Positions 8,261 to 15,920 of a stretch of DNA of 64,000 nucleotides are shown piece after piece. A model generated the notes under the pieces. That model ran no database searches. It worked only from the letters and a program-made list of their open reading frames with translations, and was not told where the DNA came from. Source of the DNA: Burkholderiaceae bacterium (GTDB taxonomy: Bacteria > Pseudomonadota > Gammaproteobacteria > Burkholderiales > Burkholderiaceae_C); assembly GCA_019745555.1 (NCBI GenBank), contig JAIESX010000012.1, positions 1 through 64,000 of the forward strand, given 5' to 3'. Made by a program: the position numbers and the translations under genes. Each line of letters starts with the position of its first letter. The first letter of the stretch is position 1.

Positions 8261-10129
8261 ATGCAACAAAGAATTCTGGCTTGGCCGCGCGCGGTCAAAC
8301 GCCTCGTGGTCCTGGCCATGGATGTGGTCCTGTCGCTGCTGGCGACCTGGGTAGCCTTTTCCCTGCGTCTGGACACACTGCATTGGCCCGAGGGGCTGCA
8401 ATGGCGGGTCTACGTCTTGGCGCCGCTGCTGGCCATTCCGGTCTTCATTCGCCTGGGGCTGTACCGGGCCATCTTCCGCTACACGGGGCAAGCAGCGCTG
8501 CTGACCACGGCCAAGGCTGTGCTGTTATACGGGCTGCTGCTGCTGGGTTTACTGCTCTGGCTGCGCTGGGAGAACGTGCCACGCAGCCTGGGCGTGCTGC
8601 AGCCACTGATTTTTCTGCTGCTGGTGGGGGGGAGCCGCGCACTGGCGCGCTTCTGGCTGGCGGGCCTGGGGCGCAAGGCGGCGGGGTCGGGACGCTTCCT
8701 GATTTATGGGGCCGGGATGGCCGGTGCCCAGACCGCGGCGGCTCTGGGCATGAGTGGCGAACATGTCCTGTTGGCTTTCGCGGACGATGACGCGAGCAAG
8801 ATCGGGCGAAGCATCAACGGTGTCCAGGTCCACGCCGGTTCGGAGGTGCCCGCCCTGGTGGACAAGTTAGGCATTACCGATGTCCTGCTGGCCTTACCCA
8901 GCGTGTCGCGCGAGCGCCGCAACCGCATCATCGAAAACCTGCGCCATCTGCCGGTGCATATCCGCACGCTACCGGGCATGGCCGACCTCGCCAACGGCCG
9001 GGTCACGGTGCAGGATTTCCGCGAACTCGATATTGAAGACCTGCTCGGGCGTGACCCCGTGCCGCCGGATGCTGAGCTGTTGGCCCGGGACCTGGCGCAC
9101 AAGACCGTGTTGGTGACCGGTGCCGGTGGCAGCATCGGCAGCGAGCTGTGCCGCCAGATCCTGCGCCAGCAGCCCAGCCGCCTGCTGCTGCTCGACCACA
9201 GCGAGTATGCGCTCTACAGCATCCACCAGGAGCTTGAGCAGCTGTGCCGTCATGAAGGCATCGGCGCCGAGATGACGCCCTTGCTGGGCAGCGTCAACCA
9301 CGAGACGCGTCTGCGCGAGATTTGCGGCTTGTACCGCCCACACACCATCTACCACGCGGCTGCGTACAAGCACGTGCCCATGGTGGAGTCGAATCCGGCC
9401 GAGGGGGCACGCAACAACGTCTTTGGCACCCTGAACATGGCACGCGTCGCCCGCGACACCGGCGTCGCCCGCTTTGTGCTGGTGTCTACCGACAAGGCGG
9501 TGCGCCCCACCAACATCATGGGCGCGAGCAAGCGCATGGCCGAGCTGGTGCTGCAGGCCATGGCGACCGAGGCGGCGGGAGCGACCTGCTTCAGCATGGT
9601 CCGCTTCGGTAATGTCCTGGGGTCGAGTGGCAGCGTGGTGCCCCTGTTCCGGCGCCAGCTCGAGGCAGGTGGTCCCATCACGGTCACGCATGCGGAGGTG
9701 ACGCGTTATTTCATGACCATTCCGGAGGCGGCCCAGCTGGTGTTGCAGGCTGGTGCCATGGCACAGGGCGGAGAGGTCTTCGTGCTCGACATGGGCGAGC
9801 CGGTGCGCATCCTGGATCTCGCGCGTCGCATGGTCGAGCTCTCGGGCCTGACCGTGCGCGACGCAGCCAACCCCCAGGGTGATATCGAGATTGCCATCAC
9901 CGGCTTGCGCCCGGGTGAGAAGCTCTATGAGGAGCTGCTGATCGGCGACAACCCCGCGCCTACCGGCCACCCGCGCATCATGAAGGCGCATGAGGACTAC
10001 CTGCCCTGGTCAGAACTGCAGTTGCAGCTCGAGCGCCTGCTGCACGCCGCTGAAGCGGGTGACGAGGCCGGTATCCGGGCTGTGCTGTGCACCTGCGTGC
10101 ATGGTTTCCAGCCCGGTGCGGCGCGGTGA
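8261..10129 (+). CDS. membrane UDP-sugar 4,6-dehydratase, PglF/WbpM-like
   Basis: A 622-residue inner-membrane enzyme that converts UDP-GlcNAc to the 4-keto-6-deoxy sugar, the entry step to bacillosamine- or QuiNAc-type sugars. There are about four N-terminal transmembrane helices (residues 12-110), a first nucleotide-binding fold ([11 protein letters not shown]) and a C-terminal short-chain dehydrogenase domain with [10 protein letters not shown] for NAD. The active-site region reads [20 protein letters not shown]; Met replaces the usual Tyr of YxxxK, which is normal for this subgroup. It is the last gene of the glycan locus seen here and lies 27 bases after the H-NS gene. Confidence 0.88.
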   Translation: MQQRILAWPRAVKRLVVLAMDVVLSLLATWVAFSLRLDTLHWPEGLQWRVYVLAPLLAIPVFIRLGLYRAIFRYTGQAALLTTAKAVLLYGLLLLGLLLWLRWENVPRSLGVLQPLIFLLLVGGSRALARFWLAGLGRKAAGSGRFLIYGAGMAGAQTAAALGMSGEHVLLAFADDDASKIGRSINGVQVHAGSEVPALVDKLGITDVLLALPSVSRERRNRIIENLRHLPVHIRTLPGMADLANGRVTVQDFRELDIEDLLGRDPVPPDAELLARDLAHKTVLVTGAGGSIGSELCRQILRQQPSRLLLLDHSEYALYSIHQELEQLCRHEGIGAEMTPLLGSVNHETRLREICGLYRPHTIYHAAAYKHVPMVESNPAEGARNNVFGTLNMARVARDTGVARFVLVSTDKAVRPTNIMGASKRMAELVLQAMATEAAGATCFSMVRFGNVLGSSGSVVPLFRRQLEAGGPITVTHAEVTRYFMTIPEAAQLVLQAGAMAQGGEVFVLDMGEPVRILDLARRMVELSGLTVRDAANPQGDIEIAITGLRPGEKLYEELLIGDNPAPTGHPRIMKAHEDYLPWSELQLQLERLLHAAEAGDEAGIRAVLCTCVHGFQPGAAR

Positions 10130-10170
10130 TCGGGCACAATCCAGCCACTTGTTACCCGCGTGATCCGACC

Positions 10171-11055
10171 ATGACCACACCCTCCGCCCCCCACGCCAAG
10201 GCCGAGATCCTGGCCCAGGCCCTGCCCTATATCCGCAAGTTCCATGGCAAGACCATGGTGATCAAGTACGGCGGCAACGCCATGACCGACCCCACCCTGC
10301 AGGCCGCTTTTGCCGAGGACGTGGTGTTGCTCAAGCTGGTGGGTATCAACCCCGTGGTGGTGCATGGCGGCGGACCGCAGATCGAGACGGCGCTCAAGCG
10401 CTTGGGCAAGAAGGGCGAATTCATCCAGGGCATGCGCGTGACCGATGCCGAGACCATGGAAGTGGTCGAGTGGGTGCTGGCCGGCGAGGTGCAGCAGGAC
10501 ATCGTGGGCCTGATCAACCAGGCCGGTGGCAAGGCCGTGGGCCTGACCGGGCGCGACGGCGGCCTGATCCGGGCCAGGAAGCTGCGCATGCTGGACCAGC
10601 AGGACCCGAGCAAGGAGCACGACGTGGGCCAGGTGGGCGACATCGAGTCCATCGATCCCAGTGTGGTCAAGGCCCTGCAGGACGACCAGTTCATCCCCGT
10701 GGTCAGCCCCATCGGCTTTGGCGCCCACAACGAGAGTTACAACATCAACGCCGACGTGGTGGCCGCCAAGCTGGCCACCGTGCTGCAGGCCGAGAAGCTG
10801 CTGATGCTGACCAACATCCCGGGCGTGCTGGATAAGCAGGGCGCCTTGCTGCCCGAGCTGACCATGAAGCGCATCGACGAGCTGGTGGCCGACGGCACTA
10901 TCTCCGGCGGCATGCTGCCCAAGATCGCCGGTGCCCTGGACGCGGCCAAGAGCGGTGTCAACGCCGTGCACATCATCGACGGCCGCGTGCCCCATGCCAT
11001 GCTGCTCGAAATCCTGACCGACCAGGCCTACGGCACCATGATCCGCTCTCACTGA
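10171..11055 (+). CDS. argB: acetylglutamate kinase
   Basis: Phosphorylates N-acetyl-L-glutamate in the second step of arginine biosynthesis, in the cytoplasm. The 294-residue length is standard. KYGGNAM binds ATP, HGGGPQI and [10 protein letters not shown] are family signatures, and [21 protein letters not shown] forms the C-terminal nucleotide-site region. The start ATG at 10171 gives [14 protein letters not shown]; the upstream frame extension overlaps the glycan dehydratase end. The short 41-base gap after that gene must carry any argB promoter, and the line CACAAT at about 10136 is only a weak -10 candidate. Confidence 0.96.
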   Translation: MTTPSAPHAKAEILAQALPYIRKFHGKTMVIKYGGNAMTDPTLQAAFAEDVVLLKLVGINPVVVHGGGPQIETALKRLGKKGEFIQGMRVTDAETMEVVEWVLAGEVQQDIVGLINQAGGKAVGLTGRDGGLIRARKLRMLDQQDPSKEHDVGQVGDIESIDPSVVKALQDDQFIPVVSPIGFGAHNESYNINADVVAAKLATVLQAEKLLMLTNIPGVLDKQGALLPELTMKRIDELVADGTISGGMLPKIAGALDAAKSGVNAVHIIDGRVPHAMLLEILTDQAYGTMIRSH

Positions 11056-11063
11056 AGGGATGT

Positions 11064-11085
11064 GGCACGATCTCTGCGTCGTGCC
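11064..11085 (+). other. hairpin after argB, possible terminator without T-run
   Basis: GGCACGA and TCGTGCC form a perfect 7-bp stem with an 8-base loop nine bases after the argB stop. No T-run follows, so intrinsic termination is uncertain. Confidence 0.35.
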
Positions 11086-11181
11086 CAGGCAGGCTTGCGC
11101 CTCCAAGCGGAGTGGGCGGCCACTGAGGACTAACCCCTAGCTGGCACTGTGCGAGAATCAAAAAAAGGATTTCCGAACACC

Positions 11182-11835
11182 ATGTCTGACGCCGACCTCA
11201 ACCCCGCCACCGAGTCGACCGAATCGGCCGCCCCCCCGGCCCGCAAGCGCCCCAAACCGGGCGAGCGCCGCATCCAGATCCTGCAGGCCCTGGCCAGCAT
11301 GCTGGAGCAGCCGGGGGCCGAGCGCATCACCACGGCCGCACTGGCTGCGAAGCTGGAGGTAAGTGAGGCCGCGCTTTATCGCCATTTCGCCAGCAAGGCC
11401 CAGATGTTCGAGGGCCTGATCGAGTTCATCGAGCAGGCCGTCTTCACCCTGGTCAACCAGATCGCCGAGCGCGAGGCGGGCGCCACCGATCCGGCCGCCG
11501 GCGCCCGCCATGCGGGCAAGGTGGTGACCATGCTGCTGCAGTTTGCCGAGAAGAACCCGGGCATGGTGCGCGTGATGGTCGGCGACGCCCTCGTCTACGA
11601 GAACGAGCGCCTGCAGCAGCGCATGAACCAGTTCTTCGACAAGATCGAAGCCACGCTCAAACAGTGTCTGCGCGAAGGCACAGCCGGATCGGCCACCCCC
11701 ACGGCCGACGCCCAGGTCCAGGCCTCGGTGCTCACGGCCTTTGTGGTCGGCCGCCTGCAGCGCTTCGCGCGCTCGGGCTTCCGCCGCGCGCCGACCGAGC
11801 ATCTGGACGCCAGCCTGGGCCAGATGCTGCGCTGA
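11182..11835 (+). CDS. slmA: SlmA-type TetR-family nucleoid occlusion factor
   Basis: Cytoplasmic DNA-binding protein that, in E. coli, binds chromosomal sites and blocks FtsZ assembly over the nucleoid. After a disordered 25-residue start rich in Ala/Pro/Lys, the TetR helix-turn-helix spans about residues 33-80 (RITTAALAAKLEVSEAALYRHF), a close match to SlmA. The body keeps FAEKNPGMVRVMVGDALVYE and NQFFDKIEATLKQCLREG. I use ATG 11182, 11 codons inside the ORF-track start, because AAAAAAGGA lies about 11 bases upstream. The argB-slmA order is common in Burkholderiales. The nucleoid-occlusion role is transferred from E. coli and not proven for betaproteobacteria. Confidence 0.82.
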   Translation: MSDADLNPATESTESAAPPARKRPKPGERRIQILQALASMLEQPGAERITTAALAAKLEVSEAALYRHFASKAQMFEGLIEFIEQAVFTLVNQIAEREAGATDPAAGARHAGKVVTMLLQFAEKNPGMVRVMVGDALVYENERLQQRMNQFFDKIEATLKQCLREGTAGSATPTADAQVQASVLTAFVVGRLQRFARSGFRRAPTEHLDASLGQMLR

Positions 11836-11845
11836 AGCGCTGCCC

Positions 11846-11873
11846 GCGGCGGCAAGCCCGCCGCCTTTCTCTT
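11846..11873 (+). terminator. Rho-independent terminator after slmA
   Basis: GCGGCGG and CCGCCGC form a 7-bp GC stem with a 5-base loop, followed by CTTTCTCTT. It lies eleven bases after the slmA stop and before the FAH-family gene. Confidence 0.6.
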
Positions 11874-11891
11874 GCTGATTGAGGAGACCGC

Positions 11892-12743
11892 ATGAAACTC
11901 GTGCGCTATGGCAAACCGGGCAGGGAAAAGCCGGGCCTGATCGATGCCGCCGGCCGGCTGCGAGACCTCAGTGCCGTGCTGCCCGACATCGGCCCGGCCC
12001 AGCTGTCCGATGCCGTGTTGGGCAAGCTACTCAAACTTAAGACCGACAGGCTGCCCCTTGTGCGTGGCAGGCCCCGCATGGGCTGCCCGGTGGCCGGCAT
12101 CGGCAAGTTCATCGCCATCGGCCTGAACTACAGCGACCATGCCAGGGAAGCCGGCATGCCCATCCCCAGCGAGCCCATCGTATTCACCAAGGCCATCAGC
12201 TGCATCCAGGGGCCGGACGACGACGTGATGCTGCCCAAGGGCTCGGTCAAGGGCGACTGGGAGGTGGAACTGGGCGTGGTCATCGGGAAGATGGCGCGCC
12301 ATGTCACGCAGAAGGCGGCGCTCGACCATGTGGCGGGCTATGTGCTGTCCAACGACGTCAGCGAGCGCGAATTCCAGCTCGAGCGCGGCGGCCAGTGGGA
12401 CAAGGGCAAGGGCTGCGACACCTTCGGCCCGCTGGGGCCCTGGCTGGTCACGAAGGAAGAAATCCCCAACCCCCAGAAGCTGGCCATGTGGCTGGACGTG
12501 AATGGCCAGCGTATGCAGACCGGCAATACCAAGACCATGATCTTCAGCGTGGCCAAGATCGTCAGCCACCTGAGCGAGTACATGACCCTGATGCCGGGCG
12601 ACGTCATCATCACCGGCACCCCGCCCGGGGTGGGGCTGGGCATGAAGCCCCAGCGTTTCCTGAAGGCCGGCGACGTCATGACCCTGGGTATCGAGGGTCT
12701 GGGCACCCAGACCCAGCGGGTCGTGCCTTTCCGCAAGCCTTGA
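11892..12743 (+). CDS. fumarylacetoacetate hydrolase (FAH) family protein
   Basis: Metal-dependent C-C bond hydrolase or decarboxylase of the FAH superfamily, 283 residues. The catalytic domain begins about residue 70 (FIAIGLNYSDHAREAG) and contains GDWEVELGVVIGK, where the acidic residues bind Mg or Mn. It ends with the strongly conserved GTPPGVGLGMKP. The N-terminal 70 residues are the usual small domain. GAGGAGA is well placed before the ATG. The substrate cannot be told from sequence; ureidoglycolate-, acylpyruvate- and 2-keto-pentenoate-type activities all occur in this group. A terminator on each side suggests a single-gene unit. Confidence 0.85.
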   Translation: MKLVRYGKPGREKPGLIDAAGRLRDLSAVLPDIGPAQLSDAVLGKLLKLKTDRLPLVRGRPRMGCPVAGIGKFIAIGLNYSDHAREAGMPIPSEPIVFTKAISCIQGPDDDVMLPKGSVKGDWEVELGVVIGKMARHVTQKAALDHVAGYVLSNDVSEREFQLERGGQWDKGKGCDTFGPLGPWLVTKEEIPNPQKLAMWLDVNGQRMQTGNTKTMIFSVAKIVSHLSEYMTLMPGDVIITGTPPGVGLGMKPQRFLKAGDVMTLGIEGLGTQTQRVVPFRKP

Positions 12744-12776
12744 CCTGGTCTTCCGGGCCGCGGGATAGTCCCCATG

Positions 12777-12806
12777 ACGCCGGCCGCGGGCCGGCGTATT
12801 CTTTTT
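12777..12806 (+). terminator. Rho-independent terminator after the FAH gene
   Basis: ACGCCGGC pairs with GCCGGCGT (8 bp, 5-base loop) and is followed by ATTCTTTTT. It separates the FAH gene from the TetR gene promoter. Confidence 0.75.
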
Positions 12807-12818
12807 GGGACGTCTGGG

Positions 12819-12846
12819 TTGACGGCCGGGAATTTTGGTGCAAAAT
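12819..12846 (+). promoter_or_regulatory. sigma70-like promoter of the TetR/fatty-acid oxidation operon
   Basis: TTGACG (-35) and CAAAAT (-10) are separated by 16 bases, just after the preceding terminator and 30 bases before the TetR start codon. The predicted start point falls within the palindrome at 12850-12861. Confidence 0.5.
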
Positions 12847-12849
12847 AGC

Positions 12850-12861
12850 ACGACCGTTCGT
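12850..12861. promoter_or_regulatory. probable TetR operator palindrome
   Basis: ACGACCGTTCGT is an imperfect palindrome (10 of 12 positions symmetric, ACGA/TCGT arms) at the predicted transcription start. The position and arm type fit autoregulation by the adjacent TetR protein. No second copy was noticed in the window. Confidence 0.45.
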
Positions 12862-12875
12862 TTTATTTCCTGCCC

Positions 12876-13631
12876 ATGCCCGTCGTCCCCCTGTCTCCCA
12901 AGACCCCGCGCTCCGGCGCGCGCGCTGCGGCGCGCGATGGGCGTGCCCTGCACAAGGGCCAGCAGACCAAGCTCGCCATCATCGATGCCGCCTTGGGCCT
13001 GGCGGCCCAGATCGGCCTCGAAGGTCTGAGCATCGGTGTGCTGGCCGAAGTCACGGGCATGAGCAAGTCCGGCGTCTTCGCCCACTTCGGTTCGCGCGAG
13101 GAGCTGCAGATCTCGGTGGTCCGCGAGTACTTCGCCCGCTTCGAGCAGGAGATCTTCTATCCGGCGCTTGAGCAGCCGCGAGGCTTGCCACGCCTGAAGG
13201 CCCTGTTCTCCAACTGGATGAAGCTCGTGACCGTGGAAATCCAGTCCGGCTGCATCTTCATCAGCGGCGCCGTGGATTTTGACGATCGCCCGGGGCCCGT
13301 GCGCGACGCGCTGGCCAGCTCGGTCAAGATCTGGCTCGCCGCGGTGCAACGCGCCGTGGTGCAGGCCAAGGAGGAGGGGCATCTGGCCGCCGATGCCGAC
13401 GAAAGCCAGATCGGTTTCGAGATCCACGGTCTGATCCTGGCCGTGCACTACGAAGCCCGTTTCCTCAAGGCCCCCGGATCGATCGCGCGTGCCAACAAGG
13501 CTTTCGAACAGATCCTGGCGCGCTATGGCGCCGACGGCAAGGCCGTCAAGACCGTGACATCCAAGGCTGCCAACGTCAAGGCCGCCCGCAAATCCGCATC
13601 CAAAACCCTCACCACATCCAAACAGGAGTAA
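12876..13631 (+). CDS. TetR-family regulator, probably of fatty-acid oxidation
   Basis: A 251-residue repressor. The TetR DNA-binding domain lies at about residues 30-75 (AIIDAALGLAAQIGLEGLSI then MSKSGVFAHFGSREEL). The rest is a helical ligand-binding domain, and the last 30 residues form an unusual Lys/Ala/Ser-rich tail. It is the first gene of a same-strand run of fatty-acid oxidation genes, with only three bases to the acyl-CoA dehydrogenase, so it very likely represses this operon and itself and is released by an acyl-CoA. That ligand is an inference from context. Confidence 0.85.
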   Translation: MPVVPLSPKTPRSGARAAARDGRALHKGQQTKLAIIDAALGLAAQIGLEGLSIGVLAEVTGMSKSGVFAHFGSREELQISVVREYFARFEQEIFYPALEQPRGLPRLKALFSNWMKLVTVEIQSGCIFISGAVDFDDRPGPVRDALASSVKIWLAAVQRAVVQAKEEGHLAADADESQIGFEIHGLILAVHYEARFLKAPGSIARANKAFEQILARYGADGKAVKTVTSKAANVKAARKSASKTLTTSKQE

Positions 13632-13634
13632 GCC

Positions 13635-15431
13635 ATGCCCAGCTACAACCCGCCCCTGCGCGACATGCAGTTCGTGATGCACGAAGTGCTCAAGGTCAGC
13701 GACGCGCTCAAGGAGATTCCGCGCCACGCCGACACCGATGCCGACACTATCAATGCGGTGCTGGAAGAAGGCGGCAAGTTTGCGGCCGAGGTGATCTTTC
13801 CGCTCAACATCAGCGGCGATGCCGAGGGCTGCAAGCTCGACAAGACCACGCACGAGGTGACCGCGCCCAAGGGTTTCAAGGAAGCCTACGCGCAGTACAT
13901 CGAAGGCGGCTGGGCGGCGCTCTCCTGCGATCCCGAATACGGCGGCCAGGGCCTGCCCTTCGTGATCAACCAGTGCTTCTACGAGATGATGAACTCGGCC
14001 AACCAGGCCTGGACCATGTACCCCGGCCTGTCGCACGGCGCCTACGAGTGCCTGCATGCCCACGGCACCGATGAGCAGAAGAAGCTCTTCCTGCCCAAGC
14101 TGGTCAGCGGCGAATGGACCGGCACCATGTGCCTGACCGAACCCCATTGCGGCACCGATCTGGGCATGCTGCGCACCAAGGCCGAGCCCCAGGCCGATGG
14201 CAGCTACAAGATCAACGGTGCCAAGATCTTCATCAGTGCCGGTGAACACGACCTGGCCGAGAACATCGTGCATCTGGTGCTGGCCCGCCTGCCCGACGCA
14301 CCCAAGGGCAGCAAGGGTATCAGCCTCTTCCTAGTACCCAAGTACAAGGTCAAGGCCGACGGCTCGCTGGGCGAGCGCAACGGTATCTACTGCGGCGGCC
14401 TCGAGCACAAGATGGGCATCCACGGCAATGCCACGGCCCAGATGATCCTGGACAACGCCGTCGGTACGCTGGTGGGCCAGCCCAACAAGGGCCTGCAGGC
14501 CATGTTCGTGATGATGAACGCCGCGCGCCTGGGCGTGGGTAACCAGTCCCTGGGCCTGACCGAGGTGGCCTACCAGAATGCCCTGGCCTACGCCAAGGAC
14601 CGCATCCAGATGCGCAGCCTGTCGGGCACCAAGGCCAAGGACAAGGAAGCCGATCCCATCATCGTGCACCCGGACGTGCGCAAGATGCTGCTGACCGCCA
14701 AGGCCTACGCCGAAGGGGGCCGGGCCCTGGCCTGCTACTGCGCGCTGCTGCTGGACCAGCACCTCTATCACCCGGACGAGAAGGTGCGCAAGGACAGCGA
14801 CGAGATGCTGGCCCTGCTGACCCCCATCATCAAGGCCTTCCTGACCGACAACGGCTTCGAAGCCACGGTGATGTGCCAGCAGGTCTTCGGTGGCCACGGC
14901 TACATCAAGGAGTGGGGCATGGAGCAGTTCGTGCGCGATGCCCGCATCAACATGATCTACGAAGGCACGAACACCGTGCAGTCGCTGGACCTGCTGGGCC
15001 GCAAGATCCTCGGCAACAACGGCGCCACGCTCAAGAAGTTCGGCAAGCTGGTCGGCCAGCTGGTGGAGGAGGAGGGCGTGAACGAGAAGATGGCCGAGTT
15101 CATCAATCCGCTGGCCGTCCTGGGCGACCAGATGACCAAGTTCACCATGGAAATCGGTTTCAAGGGCCTGCAGAACCCGGACGAAGTGGGCGCCGCCGCC
15201 GTGGACTACCTGCGTGTGGCCGGCCATCTGGTGTTCGGCTACTTCTTCGCCCGCATGGCTTCCGTGGCGCTGAAGGAAATTGCCGCCGGCAACACCGATC
15301 CTTTCTACCAGGCCAAGCTGCAGACCGCGCGCTTCTACTTCGCCAAGCTCTTCCCCGAGACCGCGACGCTGATGCGCACGGCCCGCGCCGGCTCCAAGGT
15401 CCTGATGGACACCGACCTCGCCCTGGCCTGA
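13635..15431 (+). CDS. acyl-CoA dehydrogenase, long form
   Basis: FAD enzyme for the first step of beta-oxidation, acyl-CoA to trans-2-enoyl-CoA. At 598 residues it is the long form with an extra C-terminal domain, unlike the 380-residue short-chain type. LTEPHCGTDLGMLRTKAE lies in the FAD/substrate domain, MNAARLGVGNQSLG follows, and the catalytic Glu is in MIYEGTNTVQSLDLLGRK. An AGGAG ribosome site overlaps the end of the TetR gene. Chain-length range cannot be told, though the long form is often used for medium to long or unusual acyl chains. Confidence 0.92.
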   Translation: MPSYNPPLRDMQFVMHEVLKVSDALKEIPRHADTDADTINAVLEEGGKFAAEVIFPLNISGDAEGCKLDKTTHEVTAPKGFKEAYAQYIEGGWAALSCDPEYGGQGLPFVINQCFYEMMNSANQAWTMYPGLSHGAYECLHAHGTDEQKKLFLPKLVSGEWTGTMCLTEPHCGTDLGMLRTKAEPQADGSYKINGAKIFISAGEHDLAENIVHLVLARLPDAPKGSKGISLFLVPKYKVKADGSLGERNGIYCGGLEHKMGIHGNATAQMILDNAVGTLVGQPNKGLQAMFVMMNAARLGVGNQSLGLTEVAYQNALAYAKDRIQMRSLSGTKAKDKEADPIIVHPDVRKMLLTAKAYAEGGRALACYCALLLDQHLYHPDEKVRKDSDEMLALLTPIIKAFLTDNGFEATVMCQQVFGGHGYIKEWGMEQFVRDARINMIYEGTNTVQSLDLLGRKILGNNGATLKKFGKLVGQLVEEEGVNEKMAEFINPLAVLGDQMTKFTMEIGFKGLQNPDEVGAAAVDYLRVAGHLVFGYFFARMASVALKEIAAGNTDPFYQAKLQTARFYFAKLFPETATLMRTARAGSKVLMDTDLALA

Positions 15432-15464
15432 TCACGACAGCCCCACATGTTTCCGGTGAACCTC

Positions 15465-15902
15465 ATGAAATCCGGTCTGATCGCCACCGGCTTCGCGCTG
15501 GTGGCGCTGGGCGTCCAGGCCCAGCCCACGCCCGCGGGCCTGTGGAAGACCATCGACGACGCGAGCCATAAAGAGAAATCCCTGGTCCGCATCCGTGAAG
15601 TCAACGGCGTGTACTCCGGCACGATCGAGAAGTTTCTCGATCCCGAGACCAAACCCGATGCGGTCTGTGACAAGTGCACGGACGAGCGCAAGGGGCAGCC
15701 CGTGCTGGGCATGACCATCCTGCGCGGCCTGCAGCAAAGCCCGGATAACCCGGGTGTCTGGGAGGGCGGCAACGTGCTCGACCCGAACAACGGCAAGGTC
15801 TACCGCGCGCGCCTCAAGCCTGTCGACGGCGGCAGGAAACTGGAAATGCGGGGCTATATCGGCCCCTTCTACCGCACCCAGGTCTGGGTCCGGGTGGAAT
15901 AG
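15465..15902 (+). CDS. secreted DUF2147 protein
   Basis: A 145-residue protein of unknown function with a Sec signal peptide (MKSGLIATGFALVALGVQAQ, cleavage expected after AQA). The mature part is the DUF2147 domain: GLWKTIDD, CTDERKGQPVLGMTILRGL, and GYIGPFYRTQVWVR at the end. Two cysteines (CDKC) are close together and could form a disulphide in the periplasm. The start at 15465 places the signal peptide at the N-terminus; an in-frame ATG at 15447 would add six residues. It sits between acyl-CoA dehydrogenase and the multifunctional oxidation gene, which hints at a role linked to lipid substrates, but nothing more can be said. Confidence 0.82.
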   Translation: MKSGLIATGFALVALGVQAQPTPAGLWKTIDDASHKEKSLVRIREVNGVYSGTIEKFLDPETKPDAVCDKCTDERKGQPVLGMTILRGLQQSPDNPGVWEGGNVLDPNNGKVYRARLKPVDGGRKLEMRGYIGPFYRTQVWVRVE

Positions 15903-15920
15903 ATCTCAAGGAAATAAACC

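Noticed and set aside
12027-14273. 748-residue minus-strand ORF
   Set aside because: It spans the FAH, TetR and acyl-CoA dehydrogenase genes in antisense and crosses an intrinsic terminator and promoter of the plus strand.
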